Below, piece by piece: positions 7,936 through 15,120 of a DNA stretch of 27,983 bases. The stretch is from UBA2658 sp964617335. Its GTDB lineage: Bacteria > Bacillota > Clostridia > Oscillospirales > Oscillospiraceae. A program made the translations under genes and the position numbers. The stretch is taken from contig CAZTXG010000024.1 in assembly GCA_964617335.1 (NCBI GenBank), positions 1 to 27,983 of the forward strand. Direction: 5' to 3'. The stretch's first letter is position 1, and each line of letters begins with the position of its first letter. The notes below the pieces were generated by a model. That model searched no databases, had not been told where the DNA came from, and saw only the letters and a program-made list of their open reading frames with translations.

Positions 7936-8621
7936 CAGACTTTAACCTCCTTCTCACCATCGCCATCCTCAAGCTTGCCGCAGGCAGCGGCAGCAGGGCA
8001 GCCCATGCAGCCATTTGCGGCATTTTTACTGGCCTTGCCATTGGTCAGCTTATTTATAAGAGCTATAAGCAGGCCGTAAACGAAAAATCCGCCGGGCGCA
8101 AGGGTTAAAATTGAGATATTGTGGTCTATAAGTCCGGGTATTTCCATGCCAAACCAGGTGCCGCTTCCGAAAATTTCCCTTATGGAGGCCATAACTAGAA
8201 GTGCCAGCATAAAGCCAAGGCCCATGCCTATGCCGTCCAGAGCCGAGGCCCCCACGGTGTTTTTATTGGCAAACATCTCTGCCCTGCCGAGAATTATGCA
8301 GTTAACCACAATAAGGGGAAGGAATATGCCAAGCTGCTCGTCAATAGCCGGAGCGTAGGCCTGAACCAACATTTGAACAATGGTGACAAAACCGGCAATC
8401 AGCACTATGTAGCAGGGTATGCGCACATTGTCCGGAATAATCTTTCTTAAGGCTGAAATGGCCACGTTTGAGCAGACTAAAACAATCATTGCCGCAAGAC
8501 CCATGCCTATTGCATTGGAGGCCTGGGTAGACACGGCCAAGGCAGGACAGGTGCCAAGTATCAAAACCAATACGGGGTTTTCACGGATAATACCGTTTGT
8601 CAAAACCTTTAGCTTATTCAT
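7935..8621 (-). CDS. rnfE: Rnf complex membrane subunit RnfE with a Cys-rich tail
   Basis: A 228-residue integral membrane subunit, the inverted-topology partner of RnfA. PVLVLILGTCPALAVS near residues 16-31 and VVNCIILGRAEMFA near residue 109 supply the two conserved cysteines of the RnfA/RnfE cluster. Six membrane helices follow the family pattern to about residue 195. The last 25 residues are soluble and contain GCMGCPAAAACG followed by an acidic end. This short cysteine-rich tail is not part of the membrane core. The start at 8621 abuts the rnfG stop with no gap, and the end overlaps the rnfA start. Confidence 0.95.
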   Translation of the reverse strand: MNKLKVLTNGIIRENPVLVLILGTCPALAVSTQASNAIGMGLAAMIVLVCSNVAISALRKIIPDNVRIPCYIVLIAGFVTIVQMLVQAYAPAIDEQLGIFLPLIVVNCIILGRAEMFANKNTVGASALDGIGMGLGFMLALLVMASIREIFGSGTWFGMEIPGLIDHNISILTLAPGGFFVYGLLIALINKLTNGKASKNAANGCMGCPAAAACGKLEDGDGEKEVKV

Positions 8622-9140
8622 TTATTCTGCCTCCTTTACAAGATTTAGGGTCAGAAAAGCTTCTTTAACAGCATTTATATAGGATGATGAAGATATGGTT
8701 GCTCCCGAAATGGTGTCTACCCCATCTAGGACTTCATCCTTTCCGACAAACAGCTCCTCAAAGGCCGCTTCGGTTATCTTAGAGCCAAGTCCCTGAGTTT
8801 CGGAATGGGAAAGGGTTGTACAGCTTGTGATTTTATCGTCGGTGCCTATGCCGCAGATAAGCTTGATCTCACCGCCGTAGCCCTTAGTTGCCATCATAAA
8901 AACATAGCCTGTGCCGTTATCGGCCTTATATACCTCTGTGACTGTTGAGGGTAGGCCGCTTACATTAAGCTTTGTAAAAGAGTCTGCCTCTGGAAGCACA
9001 GCCTGACGGGCCAGCTCCGCTTCTTCCGTTGCAGCCGCCGCTATAATCACAGCGGTTTTGCTGTTTGTAATAGCCAGAGCCGCCGAAATAATAAGGCAAA
9101 GTACCCCCAGAACCAGAACGGACTTTAAAAAATCTTTCAT
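8622..9140 (-). CDS. rnfG: Rnf complex FMN-binding subunit RnfG
   Basis: A 172-residue flavoprotein subunit with one N-terminal membrane anchor (residues 5-25) and an extracytoplasmic FMN-binding domain. The motif SGAT at residues 145-148 carries Thr148, the expected covalent phosphoester-FMN site. SETQGLGSKI near residue 113 is the second FMN-domain signature (family consensus ETPGLG). I chose ATG 9140: it has GGGAGGTG upstream and overlaps the rnfD stop by 4 nt (ATGA), the normal coupling in this operon. A longer in-frame reading to 9248 would lie inside rnfD and has no ribosome site. Confidence 0.94.
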   Translation of the reverse strand: MKDFLKSVLVLGVLCLIISAALAITNSKTAVIIAAAATEEAELARQAVLPEADSFTKLNVSGLPSTVTEVYKADNGTGYVFMMATKGYGGEIKLICGIGTDDKITSCTTLSHSETQGLGSKITEAAFEELFVGKDEVLDGVDTISGATISSSSYINAVKEAFLTLNLVKEAE

Positions 9141-10054
9141 ATTTTCGCACCTCCCAGAGGTCTGGGTCTTGTAAGCTTGGATATGTAAGGAGTTACAATG
9201 TTCATAAGGAGAATGGAGAAGGAAACTCCCTCGGGGTAATTGCCCCAAACTCTAATAAGCACTGTTATAAGGCCGCAGCCAATGCCGAAAATTAGCCTTC
9301 CGGAATTTGTGGAGGGTGTTGTGGAATAGTCTGTAGCCATGAAAAAGGCGCCTAAAAGAAGTCCTCCGGACATAAGCTGATATTCCGGCTGTTTACCCAA
9401 AAGCAAAGTCAGAATAAAAACAGTTCCCACAAAGGCCAGGGGCGTATGCCAGCTTATAACCCGCCGTATCAGAAGATAGGCTCCGCCTATAAGAAGGGCA
9501 AGGGCGCTTGTTTCCCCAAGGCTGCCGCCCCGAAGGCCAAGGAACATATCCATAAGTGCAGGCAGGCTGCCGCTGGTCTCTCCCTTTAAAATGGAAAGAG
9601 TTGTGGCGCTTGAAACGGCATCGGGAAAGACCCAGGTTGTCATAGTTCCCGAAAAAGCCAAAAGCATAACAACACGGGCGGTTATGGCAGGGTTTGCAAA
9701 GTTTTGCCCAAGGCCGCCAAAAAGCTGCTTTACAACAATTATAGCCACAAGGCTTCCTATAACTGCCTGCCAAAGGGGGATGCCCACCGGCAGATTATAG
9801 GCCAGCAGCACTCCTGTGACAGCGGCGGAAAGGTCTGAAACCGTGTTGGGCTTGCCCATGAGTTTTTCATAAAGCCACTCTGAGCCAACACAGGAAAAAA
9901 CACACACGGCAGTAACTAAAAGACTGCGCCAGCCAAAGATAAGGCAGGAGGCCACAAGAGCCGGAAAAAGAGCTATAAGCACATCCCGCATTATGGATTG
10001 TGTGCTGGTTTTGTCTTTAAAATGTGGTGAAACGGAAACTATCATCTGGCTCAT
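9137..10054 (-). CDS. rnfD: Rnf complex membrane subunit RnfD
   Basis: A 305-residue integral membrane subunit with about nine helices and a covalently bound FMN. The N-terminus (VSPHFKDKTSTQSIMRDV) matches the family start. The flavinylation motif is DAVSSAT at residues 145-151, so Thr151 is the predicted attachment residue; the more usual form is SGAT, and the S-S-A-T here still fits the S/T-x-A-T pattern. FMATDYSTTP near residue 238 is another conserved family segment. The ends overlap neighbours by 4 nt on both sides (ATGA with rnfC upstream and rnfG downstream). Confidence 0.95.
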   Translation of the reverse strand: MSQMIVSVSPHFKDKTSTQSIMRDVLIALFPALVASCLIFGWRSLLVTAVCVFSCVGSEWLYEKLMGKPNTVSDLSAAVTGVLLAYNLPVGIPLWQAVIGSLVAIIVVKQLFGGLGQNFANPAITARVVMLLAFSGTMTTWVFPDAVSSATTLSILKGETSGSLPALMDMFLGLRGGSLGETSALALLIGGAYLLIRRVISWHTPLAFVGTVFILTLLLGKQPEYQLMSGGLLLGAFFMATDYSTTPSTNSGRLIFGIGCGLITVLIRVWGNYPEGVSFSILLMNIVTPYISKLTRPRPLGGAKI

Positions 10055-11382
10055 TTTCCTTCCTCCTTTGCAGCCTTTTTAATGGCCTGATAGCTGCGAA
10101 GCATGGCCTTGCCCAGCTTATTTGTCTGAACTAGAGGCCGATTCGCCGGACAGACATAGGAGCAGCAGCCGCACTCCATGCAAAGATTAATCTTTAAGGC
10201 CTCAAGGTCCTCGGCTTTCCCCAGCTTATAGGCCGTTTCAAAATCCACGGGAGACAGCTTCAAGGGGCAGCTTGCAATACAGCGGCCGCATTTTATACAG
10301 GCAGTTTCCCTTGGAAGCTCCGCCTCATCTTCGGCAAATGCCAAAACTGCATTGGTGTTTTTCAAAACAGGCTGCTCTAAGTCAGGCACGGCAATGCCCA
10401 TCATAGGCCCGCCGTATAAGACCTTTTTAGGCTCCTTCCCAAAACCGCCGCAAAACTCGAAAACATCTTTTATGGCAGTGCCTATGGGTACTATTATGTT
10501 TTCGGGGTTTTTAACGGCCGAGCCGTCTACTGTTATGCATTTCTCATAAAGGGGCAGGCCGGTTCTTATATACTTTTCTAGGGCCGCCAGAGTGGTGCAG
10601 TTAATTACAATAACGCCCACATCGATGGGAAGCTTGCCCTCGGGTACTATTTTCCCTGTGGTGTTATAAATAAGCACCTTTTCAGCCCCCTGAGGGTACA
10701 CAGAAGGCAGGGCCGCAACTTTTACACTCTCGTCGCCCTTAAACATCTTGTTAAAGTTTTTTATGCAGCCGGGCTTGTTTTTCTCTATACCTATAATAAT
10801 GTTTTTCGCATTCAGGTATTTTTTCAAAAGCTCTATGCCGGCGGCAACAGAATCTGCCTCGTCTATCATCGTTCTTGTATCCGAGGTTATATAAGGCTCG
10901 CATTCGGCGCCGTTTATAACGATGGCCTCAATTTTTGAAGTGTCCGCCACATTCAGCTTAACAGCAGTGGGAAAACCGGCACCGCCAAGTCCCACAACGC
11001 CGCTTTGGCGCACGGCTTCGATGAAAGACTTAAAGTCATGAACTTCGGGAGGGGCAATGTCCTCACTTATGGTTTGCTCGCCGTCCGTCTCGATGAATAC
11101 AGCCGGAGCCTTTTGCCCCGAGGACAGCAAAATATCCTCGACTTTTTTTACCTTGCCGGAAACTCCCGAATGAATTGGTGATGAGACAAAGCCTCCGGCC
11201 TCAGCAATAAGCTGACCGACCTTAACTTCATCACCGGCCTTTACTATGGGCTTTGCGGGCGCTCCTATATGCATTGACATAGGAACGCACACCATTGGCG
11301 GAACAGGCATTCTTCTGGGGCCTTTGTCCGCCGTGTTCTTTTTGTGCGGAACCTTTATACCGCGTAACTTTCTTACTGCCAC
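10051..11382 (-). CDS. rnfC: Rnf complex NADH-interacting subunit RnfC
   Basis: The peripheral subunit that holds FMN and reacts with NAD+/NADH, first gene of the operon. The N-terminal half includes a biotinyl-like barrel (AGDEVKVGQLIAEAGG, then SPIHSGVSGKV). The Rossmann-like glycine-rich loop GLGGAGFPTAVKL near residue 137 is the nucleotide/FMN site. Two C-terminal 4Fe-4S motifs are CIKCGRCIASCP and CMECGCCSYVCP. The 443-residue length is normal for clostridial RnfC, which lacks the long C-terminal repeats of enterobacterial RsxC. The start codon is GTG at 11382, with GAGGAGG 7 nt upstream. The upstream region carries the 67-bp repeat array. Confidence 0.95.
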   Translation of the reverse strand: MAVRKLRGIKVPHKKNTADKGPRRMPVPPMVCVPMSMHIGAPAKPIVKAGDEVKVGQLIAEAGGFVSSPIHSGVSGKVKKVEDILLSSGQKAPAVFIETDGEQTISEDIAPPEVHDFKSFIEAVRQSGVVGLGGAGFPTAVKLNVADTSKIEAIVINGAECEPYITSDTRTMIDEADSVAAGIELLKKYLNAKNIIIGIEKNKPGCIKNFNKMFKGDESVKVAALPSVYPQGAEKVLIYNTTGKIVPEGKLPIDVGVIVINCTTLAALEKYIRTGLPLYEKCITVDGSAVKNPENIIVPIGTAIKDVFEFCGGFGKEPKKVLYGGPMMGIAVPDLEQPVLKNTNAVLAFAEDEAELPRETACIKCGRCIASCPLKLSPVDFETAYKLGKAEDLEALKINLCMECGCCSYVCPANRPLVQTNKLGKAMLRSYQAIKKAAKEEGK

Positions 11383-11419
11383 GGCAATTCCTCCTCGTTT
11401 TTTGGCGCTATGAAATGTG

Positions 11420-11628
11420 CTTGCAAATTTATATCACAGCCGCAAAGCGGCGCTATGATATGCATTTAAATCCTTTATAATGTTCGCTTGCGGATCTATA
11501 TCACTGCCGCGAAGCGGCTAGATGATATGCATTTAAATCTTCTATAATGTTCGCTTGCGGATCTATATCACTGCCGCGAAGTGGCTAGATGATATGCATT
11601 TAAATCTTTTATAATGTTCGCTTGCGGA
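11420..11628. repeat. 67-bp tandem repeat array with a conserved hairpin per unit
   Basis: Three complete units at 11420-11486, 11487-11553 and 11554-11620, plus the first 8 bp of a fourth (11621-11628), with an exact 67-bp period. Units 2 and 3 differ at two C/T positions; unit 1 is more diverged (about 11 changes). Each unit holds an imperfect stem-loop: an outer stem ATATCA/TGATAT and an inner GCCGC-GAA-GCGGC (AAA loop in unit 1, GTGGC right arm in unit 3). Each also has TATGCATTTAAATC and TATAATGTTCGC. A degenerate piece of the unit (GGCGCTATGAAATG) precedes the array at 11404-11417. The array lies 38-246 bp before the rnfC start. The period and unit structure do not fit a CRISPR array. 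Confidence 0.93.
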
Positions 11629-11635
11629 CATTATA
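11610..11635. repeat. 26-bp near-perfect palindrome closing the repeat array
   Basis: TATAATGTTCGC at 11610-11621 pairs with GCGGACATTATA at 11624-11635, with one T-G wobble and a 2-nt centre. The left half belongs to the last repeat unit; the right half occurs only here and marks the array's end. Confidence 0.75.
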
Positions 11636-11638
11636 GCA
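11630..11638 (-). promoter_or_regulatory. Candidate extended -10 promoter of the rnf operon
   Basis: On the minus strand, TGCTATAAT (11638-11630) is a perfect extended -10 element. No clear -35 is present at 16-18 bp. If used, the leader would be about 240 nt and would carry the whole repeat array. It overlaps the array-end palindrome. Confidence 0.4.
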
Positions 11639-11868
11639 CAAAATGCAAGTGCCGGTATATATAATTGCATGACTCATATTCAAAATTGTAATAAAGCTAT
11701 ATTAGACTAGAAGTTTTTTTAATTTTAGTGTCAATAACTACAATCATTCCCTGCTTTAAAGGTAAATTTAACTGAGAATGATGTTTTTTTATCAATGTTT
11801 TAAGCCTATTCACCACTTTTCCCCTGCTCACATAAGCTGTTTATAATAAGGGGAAAGGCGGCATTATC
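11639..11868. other. AT-rich intergenic region before the patatin gene
   Basis: A gene-free AT-rich stretch between the rnf leader and the patatin gene. ATCATTC near 11743 can pair with GAATGAT near 11777, followed by GTTTTTTT, a weak terminator-like structure on the plus strand. TATAAT at 11842-11847 lies close to the patatin start but has no good -35. No ORF is supported. Confidence 0.5.
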
Positions 11869-12858
11869 ATGGTTTCAATCCTGTCTATTGACGGAGGGGG
11901 AATAAGGGGAATTATCCCCTGTGCCTTCCTTGTGGAATTTGAAAGGCGCACGGGAAAGCCAATATCAGAGCTGTTTGATCTTATCGCCGGCACCTCCACC
12001 GGCGGAATTCTCGCTGCAATGCTGACAGTCCCCGACAGTCGGGGCAGGCCAAAATACACAGCGCAGCAGGTGTATGGGTCATATCTCGAGCATGGACCAT
12101 ATATTTTCCGCCAAGGCCCCCTGCGCTCTGTAATAAGTCTGGGAGGCTTTGCCCGTCCCCGCTATTCCCCAAAGGCTTTGGAGCTTATGCTGGAAAAATA
12201 TCTGGCTAAGGAAAGGCTTAATAGCACTCTTTCGGAAATACTTGTTACGGCCTATGACATAAGCAGCAGCACCCCCTGGTTTTTCAAAACCTCCTTTGCA
12301 AAAAATCACCCCTCCCCTGAGGATAACCCCCTGCTCACTCAGGTGGTTCGGGCAACCACTGCCGCTCCCACATACTTTCCTCCTTTGGAAATGGAAGGTC
12401 ACTGCATGATAGACGGAGGTGTTTTTGCGGCAAACCCCGCCTTATGCGCCTATGCTCAGGCAAGAAATATGTATCCTGAGGAAAAAGATTTTCTAGTAGT
12501 CTCTCTGGGAACCGGTGAGCAGGAGCATGAGCGCCCCTGCTCAAAGGTCAAAAACTGGGGGATTGCCCAGTGGGCGGCACCTATAGTCACCGTTGCCGTA
12601 AACTCCTCCAGCGCCTCGGTTAATTATCAAATGCGCGCCTTGGTGGGCAGCGAAAACTACGAAAGGTTTCAGGTGCGGCTTGACAAAGACAGTGCCAGCA
12701 TGGACAATGCCGGTGAAGAAAATATGCAAAGGCTGCAAAACCTCGCAAATACCGCAATAATGGGGCGCTCTGGGAGCATAGACCGGCTTTGCCGTGCCTT
12801 AAGCCAAAAAGGCGAACAAAGTCCCGCACATAAAACACATAAGAGCAGTCGTCTATAA
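11869..12858 (+). CDS. Patatin-like phospholipase
   Basis: A 329-residue cytoplasmic acyl hydrolase of the patatin family. The oxyanion-hole motif DGGGIRG is at residues 8-14, the nucleophile elbow GTSTGG has Ser43, and the catalytic aspartate is Asp182 in MIDGGVFAANP, which completes the Ser-Asp dyad. There is no signal peptide or membrane segment. Patatins of this compact type release fatty acids from phospholipids; the same domain also serves as the CapV effector of CBASS defence. No cyclic-nucleotide synthase or other defence gene is adjacent, so a housekeeping lipase role is at least as likely. Start ATG 11869 follows GGGGAAAGG by about 10 nt. It is divergent from rnf and apparently monocistronic. 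Confidence 0.9.
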   Translation: MVSILSIDGGGIRGIIPCAFLVEFERRTGKPISELFDLIAGTSTGGILAAMLTVPDSRGRPKYTAQQVYGSYLEHGPYIFRQGPLRSVISLGGFARPRYSPKALELMLEKYLAKERLNSTLSEILVTAYDISSSTPWFFKTSFAKNHPSPEDNPLLTQVVRATTAAPTYFPPLEMEGHCMIDGGVFAANPALCAYAQARNMYPEEKDFLVVSLGTGEQEHERPCSKVKNWGIAQWAAPIVTVAVNSSSASVNYQMRALVGSENYERFQVRLDKDSASMDNAGEENMQRLQNLANTAIMGRSGSIDRLCRALSQKGEQSPAHKTHKSSRL

Positions 12859-12874
12859 GAAGCTGCAAAAATAA

Positions 12875-12915
12875 TATCAGGCGCCGGAGACAGGTTTTCT
12901 CTCCGGCGCCTGATA
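12875..12915 (-). terminator. Strong hairpin between the patatin gene and the small minus-strand gene
   Basis: A perfect 16-bp stem, 12875-12890 with 12900-12915, with a 9-nt loop. The T-rich tail is on the minus strand (TATTATTTTTG), so it terminates best for the small gene at 12976-13146. It may also protect the patatin mRNA 3' end. Confidence 0.7.
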
Positions 12916-12975
12916 AACTAAATTTTGAAGTATCGTATATTACTAAATTTTTAATTCCTTAGGTCATATGTAAGT

Positions 12976-13146
12976 TTAAGCTTCTTCTGTCTCATTTTCC
13001 TCATAGCCCAAATCGAGTTTTTCAATATATATATCCTCTGCCTGCTGCTGAGCAAATTTTAATTTTTCTTCAATGAGCCTCAGGCTTCTGGATACATCTG
13101 TTATTGTGTTAAATAAAACGGAATATTCCTTCGGTATCGTTTGCAT
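12976..13146 (-). CDS. Small 56-residue protein, unknown function
   Basis: A short ORF read directly from the minus strand: ATG at 13146, TAA ending at 12976. A strong ribosome site GGGAGGAATAACA precedes the ATG and a perfect hairpin with a T-rich tail follows 61 nt after the stop. The product begins MQTIPKEYSVLFNTITDV and is charged and helical, with a Gln/Glu-rich middle (KFAQQQAEDIYIEK) and an acidic end. It has no membrane segment and no cysteine. A coiled-coil or small adaptor-like helix pair is possible, but I do not recognise the family. A TATAAT lies on the minus strand at 13187-13182 without a convincing -35. The ribosome site and terminator make it a credible gene despite its size. 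Confidence 0.6.
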   Translation of the reverse strand: MQTIPKEYSVLFNTITDVSRSLRLIEEKLKFAQQQAEDIYIEKLDLGYEENETEEA

Positions 13147-13400
13147 TGTTATTCCTCCCTGTGTTCATAGTTTTAACAAGCATTATACTAATCTCACAAG
13201 GCATAGAATAATGTCGAATCCCGTAACTTTCACATCTTTTCTCGATATTTGTCAACTTTTACAAATATATCGTGTTATACAAAGATTTATTATGAAGTTT
13301 TGTAGAAGATAAAATCTTAATATGTCGGATAATTGTAAATTATTTTCGATTTTTTTATTAGTTTTCTATTTATAGGCGTTTTAAGGCGTGGAAATGCGGT

Positions 13401-14351
13401 CTATTCAAAGGTGATTACTGTGCCGGCCTGACCTTTTAGGGCCTCAAGCCCCTTGTCAAGAGAGCTTATAATTGCCTTTTTAGAAGGGTTTCCCCGAACA
13501 AATTTCATGGCGGCTAAAACCTTGGGCAGCATACTTCCTGAGGCAAAATGTCCCTCCTCAACATATTTTTCGGCCTTTATTAGGCTCATATGAGAAATGT
13601 CTTTTTGCTCCGGCGTGTTGAAGTTAAGGGAAACCTTTTCAACCTCCGTGAGGATAAGAAGAATGTCAGCGTCAATCTGCTCTGCTAAAAGTTCTGCCGC
13701 AAAATCCTTGTCGATTACCGCTGCCGTACCCTCTAGGCTTCCGTCAGAATTTTCAACAACGGGAATTCCCCCGCCGCCGCAGGAGATAACAACAGCATCA
13801 TCCAAGAGCTTTTTTATTGAATCAATTTCCACTATCCTGCGGGGCAAAGGGGAGGCCACAACCCGACGCCAGCCCCGTCCGGCATCTTCCTTCATGGCAT
13901 AGCCTTTTTCCTTTTCAATCTGTCTGGCTTCCGCCTCGGTGTAAAAAGGGCCGATAGGCTTTGTCGGCTTTAAAAAAGCGGGGTCGTTTTTATCCACCAC
14001 CATCTGGGTGATAAGGGTTGCCACGGGCATATCTTCTTTGCGGCTCCTTAGCGTATCCCCAAGAGCCTGCTGCAAATGATAGCCTATATAGCCCTGACTC
14101 ATGGCACCGCAAACGTCAAAGGGCATGGGCGGCACAACATCTTTAGCCGCCTCTCCTGCCAAAACAATGCGCCCCACCTGAGGTCCGTTGCCGTGGACAA
14201 GGGCAATTTCGTATCCAGCGGAAAGAATTTCGGCAATGTGGCCGCAGGTTTCTTTAACAAGCTCCAGCTGGGCCTCGGCGCTAGGCTCACTTTCCTTAGA
14301 CTGCAGAGCATTTCCGCCTAGGGCAATAACAACTTTTTCTTTGGTTTTCAT
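13401..14351 (-). CDS. arcC: Carbamate kinase
   Basis: Catalyses the reversible transfer of phosphate between carbamoyl phosphate and ADP, making ATP, ammonia and CO2 in catabolism of arginine, agmatine or purine-derived carbamoyl compounds. The 316-residue length is standard. Signature segments are VVIALGGNALQ at the N-terminus, LVHGNGPQVG near residue 52, the family segment AVISCGGGGIPV and TAAVIDKDFAAELLA. It is monocistronic. No arginine deiminase, ornithine carbamoyltransferase, agmatine or allantoin gene is beside it, so the pathway it serves cannot be read from context. AAGGAG precedes ATG 14351, and a near-consensus promoter with an overlapping palindrome lies about 60-85 bp upstream. 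Confidence 0.95.
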   Translation of the reverse strand: MKTKEKVVIALGGNALQSKESEPSAEAQLELVKETCGHIAEILSAGYEIALVHGNGPQVGRIVLAGEAAKDVVPPMPFDVCGAMSQGYIGYHLQQALGDTLRSRKEDMPVATLITQMVVDKNDPAFLKPTKPIGPFYTEAEARQIEKEKGYAMKEDAGRGWRRVVASPLPRRIVEIDSIKKLLDDAVVISCGGGGIPVVENSDGSLEGTAAVIDKDFAAELLAEQIDADILLILTEVEKVSLNFNTPEQKDISHMSLIKAEKYVEEGHFASGSMLPKVLAAMKFVRGNPSKKAIISSLDKGLEALKGQAGTVITFE

Positions 14352-14397
14352 TTTACTCTTATCTCCTTAGAGTTTGTAAAATCACGGCGATTATTTC

Positions 14398-14437
14398 ACT
14401 TCTTTAGAAGTATATTTTGATTTACCCCTGCTGTCAA
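14398..14437 (-). promoter_or_regulatory. arcC: arcC promoter with overlapping palindrome
   Basis: On the minus strand, TTGACA (14437-14432), a 17-bp spacer and TATACT (14414-14409). A perfect palindrome ACTTCT-TT-AGAAGT at 14398-14411 overlaps the end of the -10 and the start site, a position suited to an operator. Confidence 0.8.
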
Positions 14438-14439
14438 GA

Positions 14440-14477
14440 AAAAATAAAACCTGCCAAGGTATAAAATCCATGGCAGG
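14440..14477 (-). terminator. Terminator of the nitroreductase gene
   Basis: On the minus strand, CCTGCCATGG pairs with CCTTGGCAGG (one mismatch) and is followed by TTTTATTTTT. Its T-run abuts the arcC -35 element. Confidence 0.85.
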
Positions 14478-14516
14478 CTTATCTTTACTATTTTTGCGGA
14501 TTTGCGGGGCTTTTAA

Positions 14517-15038
14517 TCAAAAGTGTTCAAAGTGCAGTTTGTCATAGGGCAGCCGGTTTTCGTCACAGGCATCCTTTTCTTCATCGGGATAGCCTATGGC
14601 GATTACGCTTAGAACACGGTATTTTTCGGGGATGCCCAGCAGGTTTTTAATGTATGTTTCGGCGCTTTCTGTCTCATTATGTGCTCTTTCCCTTATTTGA
14701 ACCCAGCATGAGCCAAGCCCCTGAGACTGGGCAGCCAGTTGAATTATTATTGAGGCAATAGAGCAGTCTTCCACCCAAACATCGCAGCTTTCCGGGTCGC
14801 CGACTACAACAATCCCTAAATTTGCGCCTGATAAAAAGCTTGAGCCGTGGTGTTTTGATTCAGCCAGCTTTTTCAAAGTTTCCTTATCCCTTACCGTAAT
14901 AAACTCCCAAGGTTTTCTTGACCTTGAGGATGGGGACAAAAGGGCGCTTTTTAAAATTATATCAAGCTTTTCCTTTTCCACTTCCCTGACTGAAAACTTC
15001 CTTATGCTTCTTCTTGCTTTTAGCATATCATAATACAT
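14517..15038 (-). CDS. Nitroreductase-family flavoprotein
   Basis: A 173-residue FMN-dependent oxidoreductase. The N-terminal RRSIRKF is the phosphate-binding FMN motif, SSRSRKPWEFI is the second conserved block, and GLGSCWVQIR near residue 106 and SVIAIGYPDEEK near residue 145 complete the family pattern. The short length is typical of clostridial NAD(P)H-dependent nitroreductases that reduce nitro or quinone-like compounds; the natural substrate is not known. The start ATG at 15038 follows AAGGGGGA by about 10 nt. It may share a transcript with the DUF4130 operon upstream, since no terminator separates them, or have its own promoter. Confidence 0.9.
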   Translation of the reverse strand: MYYDMLKARRSIRKFSVREVEKEKLDIILKSALLSPSSRSRKPWEFITVRDKETLKKLAESKHHGSSFLSGANLGIVVVGDPESCDVWVEDCSIASIIIQLAAQSQGLGSCWVQIRERAHNETESAETYIKNLLGIPEKYRVLSVIAIGYPDEEKDACDENRLPYDKLHFEHF

Positions 15039-15120
15039 AGGCTTTAATCCCCCTTATATAAAAATCAGAATGCTTTATATAAATGTATCAAGGCTTTCCC
15101 TATCCGTCAACTGACAGAGC

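Noticed and set aside
9141..9248. N-terminal extension of RnfG
   Set aside because: Lies inside rnfD, has no ribosome site, and would destroy the membrane-anchor start typical of RnfG.
11295..11480. Short plus-strand ORF running from rnfC into the repeat array
   Set aside because: Antisense to rnfC, no ribosome site, and its end is made of repeat sequence.
11401..11640. The 67-bp repeats as a CRISPR array
   Set aside because: Units are contiguous and near-identical throughout, with no unique spacers, and no cas genes are present.
11869..12858. Patatin as part of a CBASS defence operon
   Set aside because: No cyclic-nucleotide synthase, ubiquitin-like ancillary or sensor gene adjacent; neighbours are rnf and carbamate kinase.
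13073..13312. 79-residue plus-strand ORF
   Set aside because: Antisense to the better-supported small gene at 12976-13146, no ribosome site.
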